Assembly: GCA_025517485.1 (NCBI GenBank)
Contig: JAOPKB010000003.1
Span: forward strand, 186,001 to 250,000
DNA length: 64,000 nt
Direction of reading: 5' to 3'
DNA from: Natronoglomus mannanivorans
GTDB lineage: Archaea > Halobacteriota > Halobacteria > Halobacteriales > Natrialbaceae
Position numbers and translations under genes: made by a program. Positions 1-8,357 of this stretch are shown here, piece by piece. A model generated the notes under the pieces. The model was not told the DNA's origin and made no database searches. It saw only the letters and a list, made by a program, of their open reading frames with translations. The first letter of the stretch is position 1; every line of letters starts with the position of its first letter.

Positions 1-260
1 TCTTCCTGAGCGGCCTCGTCGTCTGTTTCCGTGTTGTCCGCGTCGTCGTCTTGGACCTGGTCTCGGTCGTCGTCGTCGCCTTCGTCTCCACCGAAGACGT
101 TGTCGACGAGGGCTTCGCGATCAGTGACGTCGGATATCGTCGGGGCCGATCCCATGCCGAGCGCTGGAAGGGCGAACGCCGCCATCGAAACGAACGTGAG
201 GAGGACGAGCGTGATGAGAGCGAGCGTGACGGCGACCGATCGATCCGAGTCTCTTGGCAT
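1..260 (-). CDS. Secreted or membrane-anchored acidic protein, N-terminal part (truncated by window edge)
   Basis: The ATG is read from the minus strand at 260 and the frame stays open to base 1, so only about 86 residues are visible. They begin MPRDSDRSVAVTLALITLVL, giving one strong hydrophobic segment at about residues 9-35, either a signal peptide or a membrane anchor. A linker and a very acidic stretch rich in Asp and Glu follow (about residues 56-86), typical of halophile extracellular proteins. No family can be assigned from this fragment. It is encoded on the same strand as cofH but lies downstream of it, separated by about 250 bases that contain no gene. Confidence 0.6.
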   Translation of the reverse strand, partial: MPRDSDRSVAVTLALITLVLLTFVSMAAFALPALGMGSAPTISDVTDREALVDNVFGGDEGDDDDRDQVQDDDADNTETDDEAAQE

Positions 261-514
261 TCGACTACCGGATGATCACTCACCGGATATCTTTGTTAAG
301 CACAGAGAACCCGACGGTATGTCCATGGTACGGTGTGACGAACTCGAGCCGACTCGCACTTCTCGAGAGTCGCTGAAACGAACCATCGCAGCCGATAGCG
401 GGTGCCTACGTCGAGAGTCGAGGACAGGCCCTCGTCCGACTCGAGTGTCGAACACAGCGACGCGAGTGATCGTCACACAGCAGTGATCGAATCGGGATGG
501 GAGCGCAGGCGCGG

Positions 515-1906
515 TCAGTCGTCGGCTTCCGTCGGCGCTCGAGTCGCCGAAGACGCCCCCTCGAGGATCGGCGTTCCGTCGGCCTTCGGTCCGAGACGGG
601 GGCCAAACGGCGGGCCGTCCGCGTCGGGATCGATCACGCGCCGTTGCTCGTAGTCGGTCGAGCGCTCGACGGGGACGCGGCCGATCGAGGAGATCATCTC
701 GACGTAGTCGTCGAACGAGCGGAACTCGCCGTACTCGCCACCCGCGCGCTTGGTAATCTCCTCCGAGAGGATGGTTCCCATGAAGTCGTCGGCGCCGCAG
801 TTCAACATCTTCAAGCCGCCCTCGTCGCCGTACTTGACCCACGAGGACTGGATATGATCGATATTGTCCAGAAAGAGCCGCGCGACGGCGATCATGAGTT
901 CGTCCTCGTCCTGTGAGGCGCCCCCGGAGACGACGTCGTGCTCGAAAAGCGGCGTGTTCTGGTGGATGAAAGAGAGCGGGACGAACTCCGTGATCGCACC
1001 GTCGAGACGGTCCTGTAACTCGCGGATACGCTCTAAGTGCATCACGCGGTGCATCTCGTTTTCGACGTGGCCGTACATGATCGTCGACGTCAGTCCGAGG
1101 CCGGCCTCCGCTGCGCCTTCCATCGCCTCGAGCCAGCCCTCCGTAGAGATCTTCCCGGGGCAGATGACCTCGCGAACTTCGTCGACGAGAATCTCCGCCG
1201 CGGTGCCCGGAACGGTGTCGAGGCCCGCCGCTTTCAGCCGACTGTACACCTCCTCGTAACTCCAGTCGGTTCCCCGACGAGCGTGATAGGCCTCCTCGGG
1301 CGTCATCGAGTGGACGTGAACGCCGTCGACGCTCATCGCTTCCATCTGCTCGACGTAGGTGCCGGGATCGGTGTCGTAGGTCTCGGGCGGTTTGTAGTTG
1401 ACCGCCTTCGGGAACGGGTGCTCTTCGAGCAGCTCGAGGTGTTCGTCGTCCAGTGCGAATCCAGGGTGAAGCCCCGAGACGGAGGTCACCTCGTAGATGC
1501 CGCGTTCGACGGCATCGCGGACGATCTCGCGAGATTCGGCGGGCGTCTTGGTGAAGCCCATCGTCTCTCCGTCGTACTCGGACTCGAACGTGTGGGCTGC
1601 GTCCTTGAAGTTACAGAACAGACAGCCGACGTTACACGCCGTAGAGACGTTGTTGTTCAGGTTCGCGATGAAGGTGACCTCCTCGCCGACGACCTCGGCG
1701 CGGCGGCGGTCTGCGGCCTCGAGAACCAGTTCCTTTCGTCGTCGATCGATTCCATCGGTGTCGGTCCCGGTCGTGAGGAGTTCGACGCCGTCGTCGACGG
1801 TGAGTCGCTCGCCGTCGCGTGCCTTCTCGAGGGCGTTCTCGAACGACTGATCGGTCTCGGGAACGTGCTCGAAGTCGAGGTCCGCCTGGGTCACCGGTCG
1901 GTCCAT
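515..1906 (-). CDS. cofH: 7,8-didemethyl-8-hydroxy-5-deazariboflavin (FO) synthase subunit CofH
   Basis: This radical SAM enzyme works with CofG to make FO, the deazaflavin chromophore of coenzyme F420, condensing a tyrosine-derived radical with 5-amino-6-ribitylamino-uracil. The 463-residue protein carries the CofH radical SAM signature CNVGCLFC, with cluster cysteines at residues 91, 95 and 98, preceded by NLNNNVSTA. The family blocks VTSVSGLHPGF, HVHSMTPEEA and GTAAEILVDEVR follow in order. The C-terminal tail of about 50 residues (VIDPDADGPPFGPRLGPKAD and beyond) is an acidic haloarchaeal extension. The start is the ATG at 1906. CofG is not encoded next to it here. The assignment rests on motif recognition and is strong. 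Confidence 0.95.
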   Translation of the reverse strand: MDRPVTQADLDFEHVPETDQSFENALEKARDGERLTVDDGVELLTTGTDTDGIDRRRKELVLEAADRRRAEVVGEEVTFIANLNNNVSTACNVGCLFCNFKDAAHTFESEYDGETMGFTKTPAESREIVRDAVERGIYEVTSVSGLHPGFALDDEHLELLEEHPFPKAVNYKPPETYDTDPGTYVEQMEAMSVDGVHVHSMTPEEAYHARRGTDWSYEEVYSRLKAAGLDTVPGTAAEILVDEVREVICPGKISTEGWLEAMEGAAEAGLGLTSTIMYGHVENEMHRVMHLERIRELQDRLDGAITEFVPLSFIHQNTPLFEHDVVSGGASQDEDELMIAVARLFLDNIDHIQSSWVKYGDEGGLKMLNCGADDFMGTILSEEITKRAGGEYGEFRSFDDYVEMISSIGRVPVERSTDYEQRRVIDPDADGPPFGPRLGPKADGTPILEGASSATRAPTEADD

Positions 1907-2103
1907 CGTGGATACGATTCCGATGCGGGGAGAAAAGCGTGGTGGATTCGGCGGTGGCGGCCGGTGTCAGGCCGCGATACTGTCGGTCGCCGATCACGAG
2001 TCGGCCGCTCGCATCGGCGAACGGATACTGAAACCTTCTTAGGGACCGACCTCGGCATCTCGAGTATGATACGCGGTGGCTCTTCCAGTCGGGGGTGGCT
2101 CGG

Positions 2104-3168
2104 ATGACGAGCGTCAAGGAGTTCCGGATCGAGACCGAGGCGACGGCCGACTCGCTGGGATCGGGCTCGTTCGTCTTCACCGACGACTACTCCGTCTTCG
2201 ACTGGGGGAAGATGCCCGACCAGATCCCCGACAAGGGCGCGAGCCTCTGTACGATGGGCGCGTTCAACTTCGAACTGCTCGAGTCCGAGGGCGTCCCGAC
2301 TCACTACCGCGGCGTCGTCGAGAACGGCGACGTCGTTCCCCTCGCGGAGGCCTCCCGTCCACCGTGGGAGATGGCGATCGACCTCACGCAGGTGCCCGAC
2401 CTCCCACACGAAGGTCGGGACTACGACTACGACGCCTACCACGAGGCCGCGGGCGAGAACTTCCTCGTCCCCCTCGAGATTGTCTTCCGCAATCGCGTCC
2501 CCGTCGGCTCGAGTCTCCGCCGACGAACCGAGCCCGCAGACCACGGCCTCGAGTTCGAGACGTGGCCCGACGAGGCCGTCGACCTCGCGGAGCCGATCGT
2601 GGAATTCTCGACGAAGTACGAGGAAGGCGACCGGTACCTCACGCGCCAAGAGGCGGATTCGATCGCTGGGATCGCGGATATCGAGGAGTTAGAGGCGGTC
2701 GCACTCGAGGTCAACCGGATCGTCACCGAGCAGGCCGAGTCGGCGGGACTCGCCCACGAAGATGGGAAGATCGAATGTCTGTACTACGGGGCGGATACCG
2801 CCGCCAACGATGAGCGGGCCGGCGGGCCCGCGAACGGAGAGATCCGCGTCGCCGACGTCGTCGGCACCTTCGACGAGAATCGGTTCAACTACGAGGGAAC
2901 CCAGCTCTCGAAGGAGGTGCTCCGCCAGTACCACAAGCGCACCCAGCCCGAGTGGGTCGAAGCCGTCGCCGAAGCCAAGACGAGGGCGAAACGCGAGAAC
3001 GTCGCTGACTGGAAGTCCCTCTGTACCGTCGACCCCGAGCCGCTCGAGGATCGCGTTCTCGAGACCGCCCGCGATATGTACTGTGCGGGGACGAACGCCT
3101 ACACCGGACGGGAGCTGTTCGACGCGCCGCCGCTCTCGAGTGCGATCGGCTCGGTGCAGGGGCTGTAG
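2104..3168 (+). CDS. purC: Phosphoribosylaminoimidazole-succinocarboxamide synthase (SAICAR synthetase)
   Basis: This enzyme catalyses ATP-dependent ligation of aspartate to CAIR in de novo purine synthesis. Recognisable SAICAR synthetase elements are [20 protein letters not shown] near the N terminus, the block [19 protein letters not shown], and the late segment [20 protein letters not shown], where the family has its D-x-D/E-R signature. It has 354 residues, longer than bacterial PurC (about 240) as is usual in haloarchaea. I start it at ATG 2104; an in-frame GTG lies nine bases upstream at 2095. It diverges from cofH across about 200 bases. Confidence 0.9.
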   Translation: MTSVKEFRIETEATADSLGSGSFVFTDDYSVFDWGKMPDQIPDKGASLCTMGAFNFELLESEGVPTHYRGVVENGDVVPLAEASRPPWEMAIDLTQVPDLPHEGRDYDYDAYHEAAGENFLVPLEIVFRNRVPVGSSLRRRTEPADHGLEFETWPDEAVDLAEPIVEFSTKYEEGDRYLTRQEADSIAGIADIEELEAVALEVNRIVTEQAESAGLAHEDGKIECLYYGADTAANDERAGGPANGEIRVADVVGTFDENRFNYEGTQLSKEVLRQYHKRTQPEWVEAVAEAKTRAKRENVADWKSLCTVDPEPLEDRVLETARDMYCAGTNAYTGRELFDAPPLSSAIGSVQGL

Positions 3169-3322
3169 ACGGGAGGCGGTCGGTCGTCGAACGAGCGTTT
3201 TCGATTCGATCGGAAGGAAATCTCGGACGATGTCGACCGACTCGAGTAGCGTTCTGATCCACCGGAAGGCTTGCACGTGAACGCCCAACCACGAAAGGCG
3301 ACAGTACCCACAACCGACCCGT

Positions 3323-3730
3323 ATGGAAACCACCGAATTCTACGGACTCGTTCAGGAGGCCAGCCACGCCGACACGACCGATAGCGCAGAAATCGCGAGC
3401 GAGGCCGTCTTCGAGACGCTCGGCGAGACTCTCACCGCGGGCGAAGCCGAGAACGTCGCCGCCCAGCTTCCGAGTGAGCTGGCGGGCCACCTCGAGGACG
3501 TCGATCACGATGGCTCGGGCTACGATCGCGAGGCGTTCGTCGAGCGGGTGGGTGAACATCTCCGCGAGACGGAACTGGATCCCGACGAGGCCGAACGGTA
3601 CACGCAGGGCGTCACCGACGCGTTGGCGGCGGCGCTGACACAGCGCGAGTTACAGGACATGAAGGCCCAGCTCGGCGTCGAGATTCACTCGCTGTTCGAA
3701 GGCGTCGATATCGATCGAGAGGCGGTTTGA
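3323..3730 (+). CDS. DUF2267-type helical protein
   Basis: This is a 135-residue, all-helical, acidic cytosolic protein. Its pattern of paired helices, with the phrases EAVFETLGETLTAGEAENVA and AAQLPSELAGHL, resembles DUF2267 proteins. These are small proteins of unknown biochemical role often seen beside stress or photosynthesis-related genes. There is no signal peptide, membrane helix or cysteine. It stands alone, 154 bases after purC and convergent with purU. The family call is by recollection of the motif pattern and the function is unknown. Confidence 0.7.
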   Translation: METTEFYGLVQEASHADTTDSAEIASEAVFETLGETLTAGEAENVAAQLPSELAGHLEDVDHDGSGYDREAFVERVGEHLRETELDPDEAERYTQGVTDALAAALTQRELQDMKAQLGVEIHSLFEGVDIDREAV

Positions 3731-3785
3731 GAAGCCACTCAGGTCGAAAAACATGGAAACGAAGACGAAAACGAAAATCGAACGA

Positions 3786-4736
3786 TCAGTGATCGTCCGC
3801 GACGGCACTCCCGATGCCGTCGACCGGTCGATCCGGCGTGAACTCCTCGATTTCTTCGGGAAGACCCAGCTGATAGCGGGAGCCGTTCTCGCGGACGGTC
3901 GTCCGGCCGCGGTGGACGGAGACGTCGCCGTTCAGGTGGAGGCGAACGGCCTCGAGAAGGGCGTCGGCCTCGAGGGGCTGGCCGCGCTCTTTCATTTCGT
4001 CTAAGTCGGCATCGTCGGGGACGTCGAACGCCCGCTGGGTGATGACCGGGCCCTGATCGAGGTCAGTCGTCACGTAGTGGGCTGTGACCCCGGCTACGCG
4101 GACGCCCTCCTCGATGGCCTGTCGGTACGCTTCCGCGCCGGGGAACGCCGGCAGCAACGAGGGGTGGACGTTGATGATGCGGTCCTCGTACCGGAAGACG
4201 ACGTTGGGGCTGAGGATTCGCATGTACCGGGCGAGGACGATCAGGTCGGCGTCGTACTCCGCGAGCAACTCGAGCAGTCGCTCCTCGTTTTGCTGGCCGC
4301 TCTCGGTGCCGATATCGTGGAAGGGGACGCCGTAGTGTTCGGCCAGCGGCTGGAGGTCGTCGTGGTTGCCGATCACGACGCCGATGTCGGCGCCGAGCGT
4401 GTCGTTGGCCCACGCCTCGAACAGCGCCTCGAGGCAGTGGCTCTCTTTCGTGACGAGGACGGCGATCTGCTGATTCTCCCGGTCGGTGGGGAACCGAACC
4501 TGCACGTCCAGACCGAGGTCCTCGCCGAGTTCGTGGAGGTCGTCCCGGAGCGTCTCTTCCGTACAGACCATCTCCGAGGTGTCGACGGCGAGGTACATCC
4601 GGAAGACGCCGTCGCGGACCGCCTGATCGAGGTCCTCGATGTTGATTCCACGCTCGAAGAGGAGGCTCGTCACCCGGGCGATCAGCCCGGTGTCGTCTCC
4701 CCCGATGACCGTAATTTCGGTTACGTCGGTCGTCAT
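3786..4736 (-). CDS. purU: Formyltetrahydrofolate deformylase
   Basis: PurU hydrolyses 10-formyl-tetrahydrofolate to formate and tetrahydrofolate, supplying formate for purine synthesis and balancing one-carbon pools. An N-terminal ACT domain (about residues 1-85, opening TEITVIGGDDTGLIARVTSL) precedes the formyltransferase domain. That domain has the catalytic Asn-His-Asp set in VIGNHDDL, INVHPSLLPAFPG and VTTDLDQGPVI. I start at ATG 4736, because the minus strand has GGAGG seven bases before it. A GTG at 4745 overlaps that ribosome-binding site and is less likely. At 316 residues it has the usual family length plus a short acidic tail. It is convergent with the DUF2267 gene. Confidence 0.9.
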   Translation of the reverse strand: MTTDVTEITVIGGDDTGLIARVTSLLFERGINIEDLDQAVRDGVFRMYLAVDTSEMVCTEETLRDDLHELGEDLGLDVQVRFPTDRENQQIAVLVTKESHCLEALFEAWANDTLGADIGVVIGNHDDLQPLAEHYGVPFHDIGTESGQQNEERLLELLAEYDADLIVLARYMRILSPNVVFRYEDRIINVHPSLLPAFPGAEAYRQAIEEGVRVAGVTAHYVTTDLDQGPVITQRAFDVPDDADLDEMKERGQPLEADALLEAVRLHLNGDVSVHRGRTTVRENGSRYQLGLPEEIEEFTPDRPVDGIGSAVADDH

Positions 4737-4839
4737 CGGCGCCACCTCCGCTCGAGCGAAGTTCGGAACATCACTCGCTTCTCAAGCGGTCGGTAGCTAA
4801 AAGCCTTCATTTCTCGCCGAGAGTGGTGACGTCAATACG

Positions 4840-4923
4840 ATGCTATCGGTCCGTCTTTCATTATCAGTTATTACTAAATTATGACTCAAAATTATTAAGT
4901 CCGTTGCGGTTCGCGATACGGGT
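4840..4923 (+). promoter_or_regulatory. AT-rich promoter region of the flavoprotein gene with shared octamer
   Basis: Between the starts of purU and the flavoprotein lies a marked AT-rich tract in otherwise GC-rich DNA. It contains the octamer AGTTATTA at 4866-4873, which recurs at 8238-8245 upstream of the CobW gene. The surrounding sequence AGTTATTACTAAATTATGAC is an imperfect dyad. This would suit a metal-responsive operator, but no regulator is identified. Confidence 0.35.
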
Positions 4924-6165
4924 ATGACAGCATCCGATCTCGAGGTCGCGGTCGTCGGTGCCGGACCGGCCGGTATCGGAACGGCCGTCGCCCTCGAGCG
5001 ACTCGACGTCGATTACGCAGTCCTCGAGCGCGACGTGATCGGCGCCTCCTTTCGGCAGTGGCCCGCGGAGATGCGTCTGCTGACGCCGTCGTTTCCGGGC
5101 AACGCCTTCGGTGCGCGCGACCTGAACGCGATCACGCTCGACACCTCGCCGGCGCTCGCACTGGACTGTGAACACCCCACCGGCGACGAGTACGCCGAGT
5201 ACCTCGAGGCGGTAGCCGATTTTCACGACGTGCGCGTCGAAACCGGTGTCGACGTCGAGCGTGTCGTCGATCACGCCGGGAGCGAGGAGAGTGCGGACGA
5301 GACGGCCGACGAAGAGGGGACGACAGGGTTCACCCTCGAGACGAACACCGGTCCGATCCGGGCCCGGTTCGTGATCTGGGCGGCGGGCCAGTACGGCTAT
5401 CCCGCCGATGGGTCGATTCCCGGTGGCGATTGGGGTGTCCACGTCGCGTCGATCGACTCGTGGGAGGGCCACGCCGACCGCGTCGACGGAGCGGACGCCA
5501 TCGTCGTCGGTGGCGCCGAGAGCGGTATCGACGCCGCGATCGGACTCGCGACCGAGGGACTGGCCGTGACCGTCCTCGACGACGAGGGTACCTGGCAGTA
5601 TCGTAGCCCCGATCCCAGCGAGGTGCTCTCGCCGCGGACGAACGAACGACTCGCGCGGGCACTCGAGGACGAGACGGTCGCACCGATCGAACTCGTCGCG
5701 GGGGCTCGTGTCGACCGACTCGAGTGCGATCGCTCCGCTTCTGGGTCGGGGTCTGAAACTGGAACTGAATCTGGACCACAGACCCAGGAGAGCTACGTCG
5801 CCGTGACGACCGACGGCGAGCGGTACGAGGCGACGACGCCACCGATTCTCGCGACCGGGTTCGAGGGCAGCCTCGGTCTCGTCGCGGAGTCGTTCGCGTT
5901 CGAGAATGACAACGACGACTGCCCCCTGCTCACCGACCGCGACGAGTCGACGACTACGCCGGGACTCTTTCTGGTCGGGCCACAGGTCGCCCACGACGGC
6001 CAGTCGTTCTGTTTCATCTACAAGTTCCGCCAGCGCTTCGCTGTCGTCGCCGAAACGATCGGCGACCGGTTGGGTGTCGACACCGACTCGCTCGAGGAGT
6101 ACCGGGAGAAACGGATGTTCCTCGAGGATCTCGAGTGCTGTGAACCGGACTACTGTGACTGTTGA
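4924..6165 (+). CDS. FAD/NAD(P)-binding flavoprotein (Pyr_redox_3-like) with cysteine-rich tail
   Basis: This is a two-dinucleotide-fold flavoprotein of 413 residues. The FAD-binding Rossmann motif VVGAGPAGIGTAVAL lies near the N terminus, and a second nucleotide fold, VVGGAESGIDAAIGLA, around residue 195. FLVGPQV near the C terminus resembles the conserved strand that contacts FAD. It resembles thioredoxin-reductase-like and flavin monooxygenase-like proteins but lacks a clear redox CxxC between the folds. Its extreme C terminus, LECCEPDYCDC, carries five cysteines in eleven residues and could bind metal or thiol. It sits in the CobW/FeoB-like cluster behind an AT-rich promoter, so I infer a role in metal limitation or thiol redox. 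The substrate is unknown. Confidence 0.75.
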   Translation: MTASDLEVAVVGAGPAGIGTAVALERLDVDYAVLERDVIGASFRQWPAEMRLLTPSFPGNAFGARDLNAITLDTSPALALDCEHPTGDEYAEYLEAVADFHDVRVETGVDVERVVDHAGSEESADETADEEGTTGFTLETNTGPIRARFVIWAAGQYGYPADGSIPGGDWGVHVASIDSWEGHADRVDGADAIVVGGAESGIDAAIGLATEGLAVTVLDDEGTWQYRSPDPSEVLSPRTNERLARALEDETVAPIELVAGARVDRLECDRSASGSGSETGTESGPQTQESYVAVTTDGERYEATTPPILATGFEGSLGLVAESFAFENDNDDCPLLTDRDESTTTPGLFLVGPQVAHDGQSFCFIYKFRQRFAVVAETIGDRLGVDTDSLEEYREKRMFLEDLECCEPDYCDC

Positions 6166-6310
6166 AGGCGACTCGTCGCTGCTGAGCTGATCCCGACCCG
6201 GACTCGAACGCGCTCGACCTCGAGTCCGGAGACGACCGTTGTGAACGTGGTGACGACGCCAAAGCAAAAGCCGGGATCGAAACTGAAACTGAAACCGAAA
6301 CCGAGTGCCC

Positions 6311-6574
6311 TCAGACGAGGTCGGCTGCCCGTCGTCTGAGGGAGGGCTCGACCGTCGTATCGTCGGCGAGCGCCTCGAGGTGGTCGGTCGCGTGGCAGTC
6401 GGCCAATCCCTCGAGAGCACGGCGACGATACTCGCCGCGAAGCCCGCCCGTTCGGACGATCGTCGCGAGGTTTCGTGTCTTCTCTCGTTCGACCAGCGTC
6501 TCGATCGCCTCGAGCCGTCGGTCGTGCGTTACACCTGCGCGGACTGCGGTCTGGAATGCGGTGGAAGTCGACAT
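6311..6574 (-). CDS. Small HEAT-repeat-like protein
   Basis: This 87-residue soluble protein consists of about two and a half helix pairs. The pattern (RRLEAIETLVEREKTRNLAT, RRRALEGLADCHATDHLEAL) resembles HEAT or PBS-lyase-type repeats that act as small protein-interaction scaffolds. The stop lies at the 6311 end and the ATG at 6574. It follows the DUF7511 gene by ten bases, so CobW, DUF7511 and this gene look like one minus-strand operon. A link to the GTPase is an inference from position. Confidence 0.65.
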   Translation of the reverse strand: MSTSTAFQTAVRAGVTHDRRLEAIETLVEREKTRNLATIVRTGGLRGEYRRRALEGLADCHATDHLEALADDTTVEPSLRRRAADLV

Positions 6575-6584
6575 CGTACTGGAA

Positions 6585-6836
6585 TCAACGAGCGTCCTCG
6601 AGTGAGACGAACGATCCCTCGGTCGCCGAGATCCACGTCGTAGACAGCGTGTCGACGTCGACGGTGACGTCGGCGGCAGTGTCAGTGTCGGACTCGGTCG
6701 CCGGAAAGATCGTACAGCAGTCGGGTTCGTCGTCGTAGCGCTCGACGACGGTGTGCCAGATCAGGTCGCTGTCCGGCGGTGACCCCGACGTCGTGTCGTC
6801 GCTCGAGTTCGCGTTCGCGTTCGATCGCTCCGTCAC
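6585..6836 (-). CDS. DUF7511-type small haloarchaeal protein
   Basis: I read an 83-residue protein from the GTG at 6836. It has a low-complexity start (TERSNANANSS) and then a conserved core: LIWHTVVERYDDEPDCCTIF, then TWISATEGSFVSLEDAR at the C terminus. The paired cysteines in DEPDCCTIFP and the WI-A-EGSFV-L ending are what I associate with DUF7511 proteins of haloarchaea. No biochemical function is known to me. It lies 40 bases after CobW and ten before the HEAT-like gene, in the same orientation. The start is uncertain because the N terminus is simple sequence. Confidence 0.7.
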   Translation of the reverse strand: MTERSNANANSSDDTTSGSPPDSDLIWHTVVERYDDEPDCCTIFPATESDTDTAADVTVDVDTLSTTWISATEGSFVSLEDAR

Positions 6837-6876
6837 TGTTTCTGTCTTCGTCTGTCGTTCACGTTTGCTTTCACTC

Positions 6877-8205
6877 TCAATCCGCAAGGCCGATCTCTTC
6901 TTGTGTCTCGGTGTGATCGTGACCGTGATCGTGGTCGTGGTCGTTCTCACCTCCGTCGTCACTCGCCCCCTCACCCTCACCCTCATCTTCCTCTTCGGGG
7001 AACTCGAACGTCGGGAACCGATCGTCGAACGCCGACCAGTCGGCATCCATCTCCTCGTCGGAGAGCAGACAGTCCTCGAGGTCGTCGGTGAGTGCCTCGT
7101 GGTCCAGATCCGTCCCGATGAGGACGAGCTGGGTCCCGCGATCGCCCCACTCGTCGTCCCACAGCTCCTCGAGGCCGGGGTGGGCCTCGAACTGTGCCTC
7201 GCGCTCCTCGGGATCGAGCGTCGCGATCCACTCGCCGCCGTAGCCGACGCGGACGGACTGGCCGGCGACGTTGAGCGTGACCGCCTCGCTCTCGCGGCCG
7301 GCGAGCCAGAAGTGACCCTTCGAGCGGACGACGTGGTCGGGAAACTCGTCGAGGAACGCGGCGAACCGTTCGGGATGGAGCGGCCGCCGGGCCTCGAAGA
7401 CGACGGAGGTGATGCCGTGTTCCTCCTCGGCGGAGGCGTGAGGTGACTGCAATTCCTGTTTCCAGCCTGCGGACTGACTCGCTCGCTCGAAGTCGAAGCG
7501 GCCGGTGTCGAGTAGCTCGTCGGGATCGATTCGACCGTGTTCGGTCCTGACGATCTCGGCGTCGGGCTGGAGAACCTCGAGGATCGACTCGATCTCCGTG
7601 AGCGTCTCCTCGTCGACGAGATCACACTTGTTCACCAGGAGGACGTCACAGAACTCGACCTGTTCGACGAGGAGGTCGCCGAGGTGTTTCTCGGTCCCGT
7701 CGTCCTCGAGGACGTCCGCCGAGTGCATCGACTCCCAGAACTGGTGGGCGTCGACGACCGTGACGGCGGTGTCGAGGTGACAGCCCTCGAGCGGCTCGAT
7801 ACCGGTCTCTTCGTAGAACTCGGTCGGATCGAGATCGGACTGATCGAAGCCGAGGGTGAGCGTCTGTGCGACCGGGAGCGGTTCGGCGACGCCGGTGGAC
7901 TCGACGACGAGGGCGTCGAACTCGTGGTCGGGTTCTCGCGTGAGCGCGCCGATCGCGTCCAGCAGATCGCCGCGCAGCTCACAGCAGATACAGCCGTCCG
8001 AGAGTTCGATCAGTTCCTCGTCCTCGGCGGAGATATCCGACTGTTCGGCCACGAGGTCCGCGTCGACGTTGACCGACCCCATGTCGTTGACGAGCACGGC
8101 GAGCTCACGGTCACCGCTCTCGCGCAGGATGTGGTTGAGCAGAGTCGTCTTGCCGGCGCCGAGCGTTCCACTGAGTACCGTAACTGGAATCGAGTGATCG
8201 GGCAT
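6877..8205 (-). CDS. CobW/COG0523-family GTPase, probable metallochaperone
   Basis: This is a G3E-class P-loop GTPase of 442 residues. The Walker A motif GTLGAGKT lies at residues 13-20. The family hallmark CxCC (GCICCELRGDL, cysteines 72, 74, 75) binds a transition metal. VVESTGVAEP and the guanine-specificity motif NKCD follow, and then the CobW C-terminal domain. The end of the protein is acidic and histidine-rich (NDHDHDHGHDHTE), typical of COG0523 proteins that chaperone zinc or another divalent metal. It is divergent from a FeoB-like membrane GTPase and leads an operon with the DUF7511 and HEAT-like genes. The metal cannot be told from sequence; zinc is a family-based guess. Confidence 0.9.
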   Translation of the reverse strand: MPDHSIPVTVLSGTLGAGKTTLLNHILRESGDRELAVLVNDMGSVNVDADLVAEQSDISAEDEELIELSDGCICCELRGDLLDAIGALTREPDHEFDALVVESTGVAEPLPVAQTLTLGFDQSDLDPTEFYEETGIEPLEGCHLDTAVTVVDAHQFWESMHSADVLEDDGTEKHLGDLLVEQVEFCDVLLVNKCDLVDEETLTEIESILEVLQPDAEIVRTEHGRIDPDELLDTGRFDFERASQSAGWKQELQSPHASAEEEHGITSVVFEARRPLHPERFAAFLDEFPDHVVRSKGHFWLAGRESEAVTLNVAGQSVRVGYGGEWIATLDPEEREAQFEAHPGLEELWDDEWGDRGTQLVLIGTDLDHEALTDDLEDCLLSDEEMDADWSAFDDRFPTFEFPEEEDEGEGEGASDDGGENDHDHDHGHDHTETQEEIGLAD

Positions 8206-8300
8206 TCGATTAGTAACTACATCTCTTAGTTAATAGTAGTTATTATCTCAGTCGAAGTATTTATTATTCCGGCGGACGAGCGACGAGCCAGGAATGAGAT
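8206..8300. promoter_or_regulatory. Divergent AT-rich promoter/operator between the CobW and FeoB-like genes
   Basis: The stretch after the CobW start is strikingly AT-rich. It has an inverted repeat: TAGTAACTAC at 8211-8220 and GTAGTTATTA at 8236-8245, matching at nine of ten arm positions, with 15 bases between. The right arm includes the octamer AGTTATTA also found at 4866-4873. A TATA-like TATTTATTATT lies at about 8269-8279 facing the FeoB-like gene. The arrangement suits joint control of the two divergent genes by one regulator, which is an inference. Confidence 0.45.
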
Positions 8301-8357
8301 ATCGAACGATCGTCGGACCAGCCCGGAGTGGACCCCAAACACGACACCGAAACCACG

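Noticed and set aside
4879..6420. Long minus-strand open frame over the flavoprotein gene
   Set aside because: It is an antisense shadow of a high-GC gene; its product is Arg-rich without domains, while the plus frame has full Rossmann motifs.
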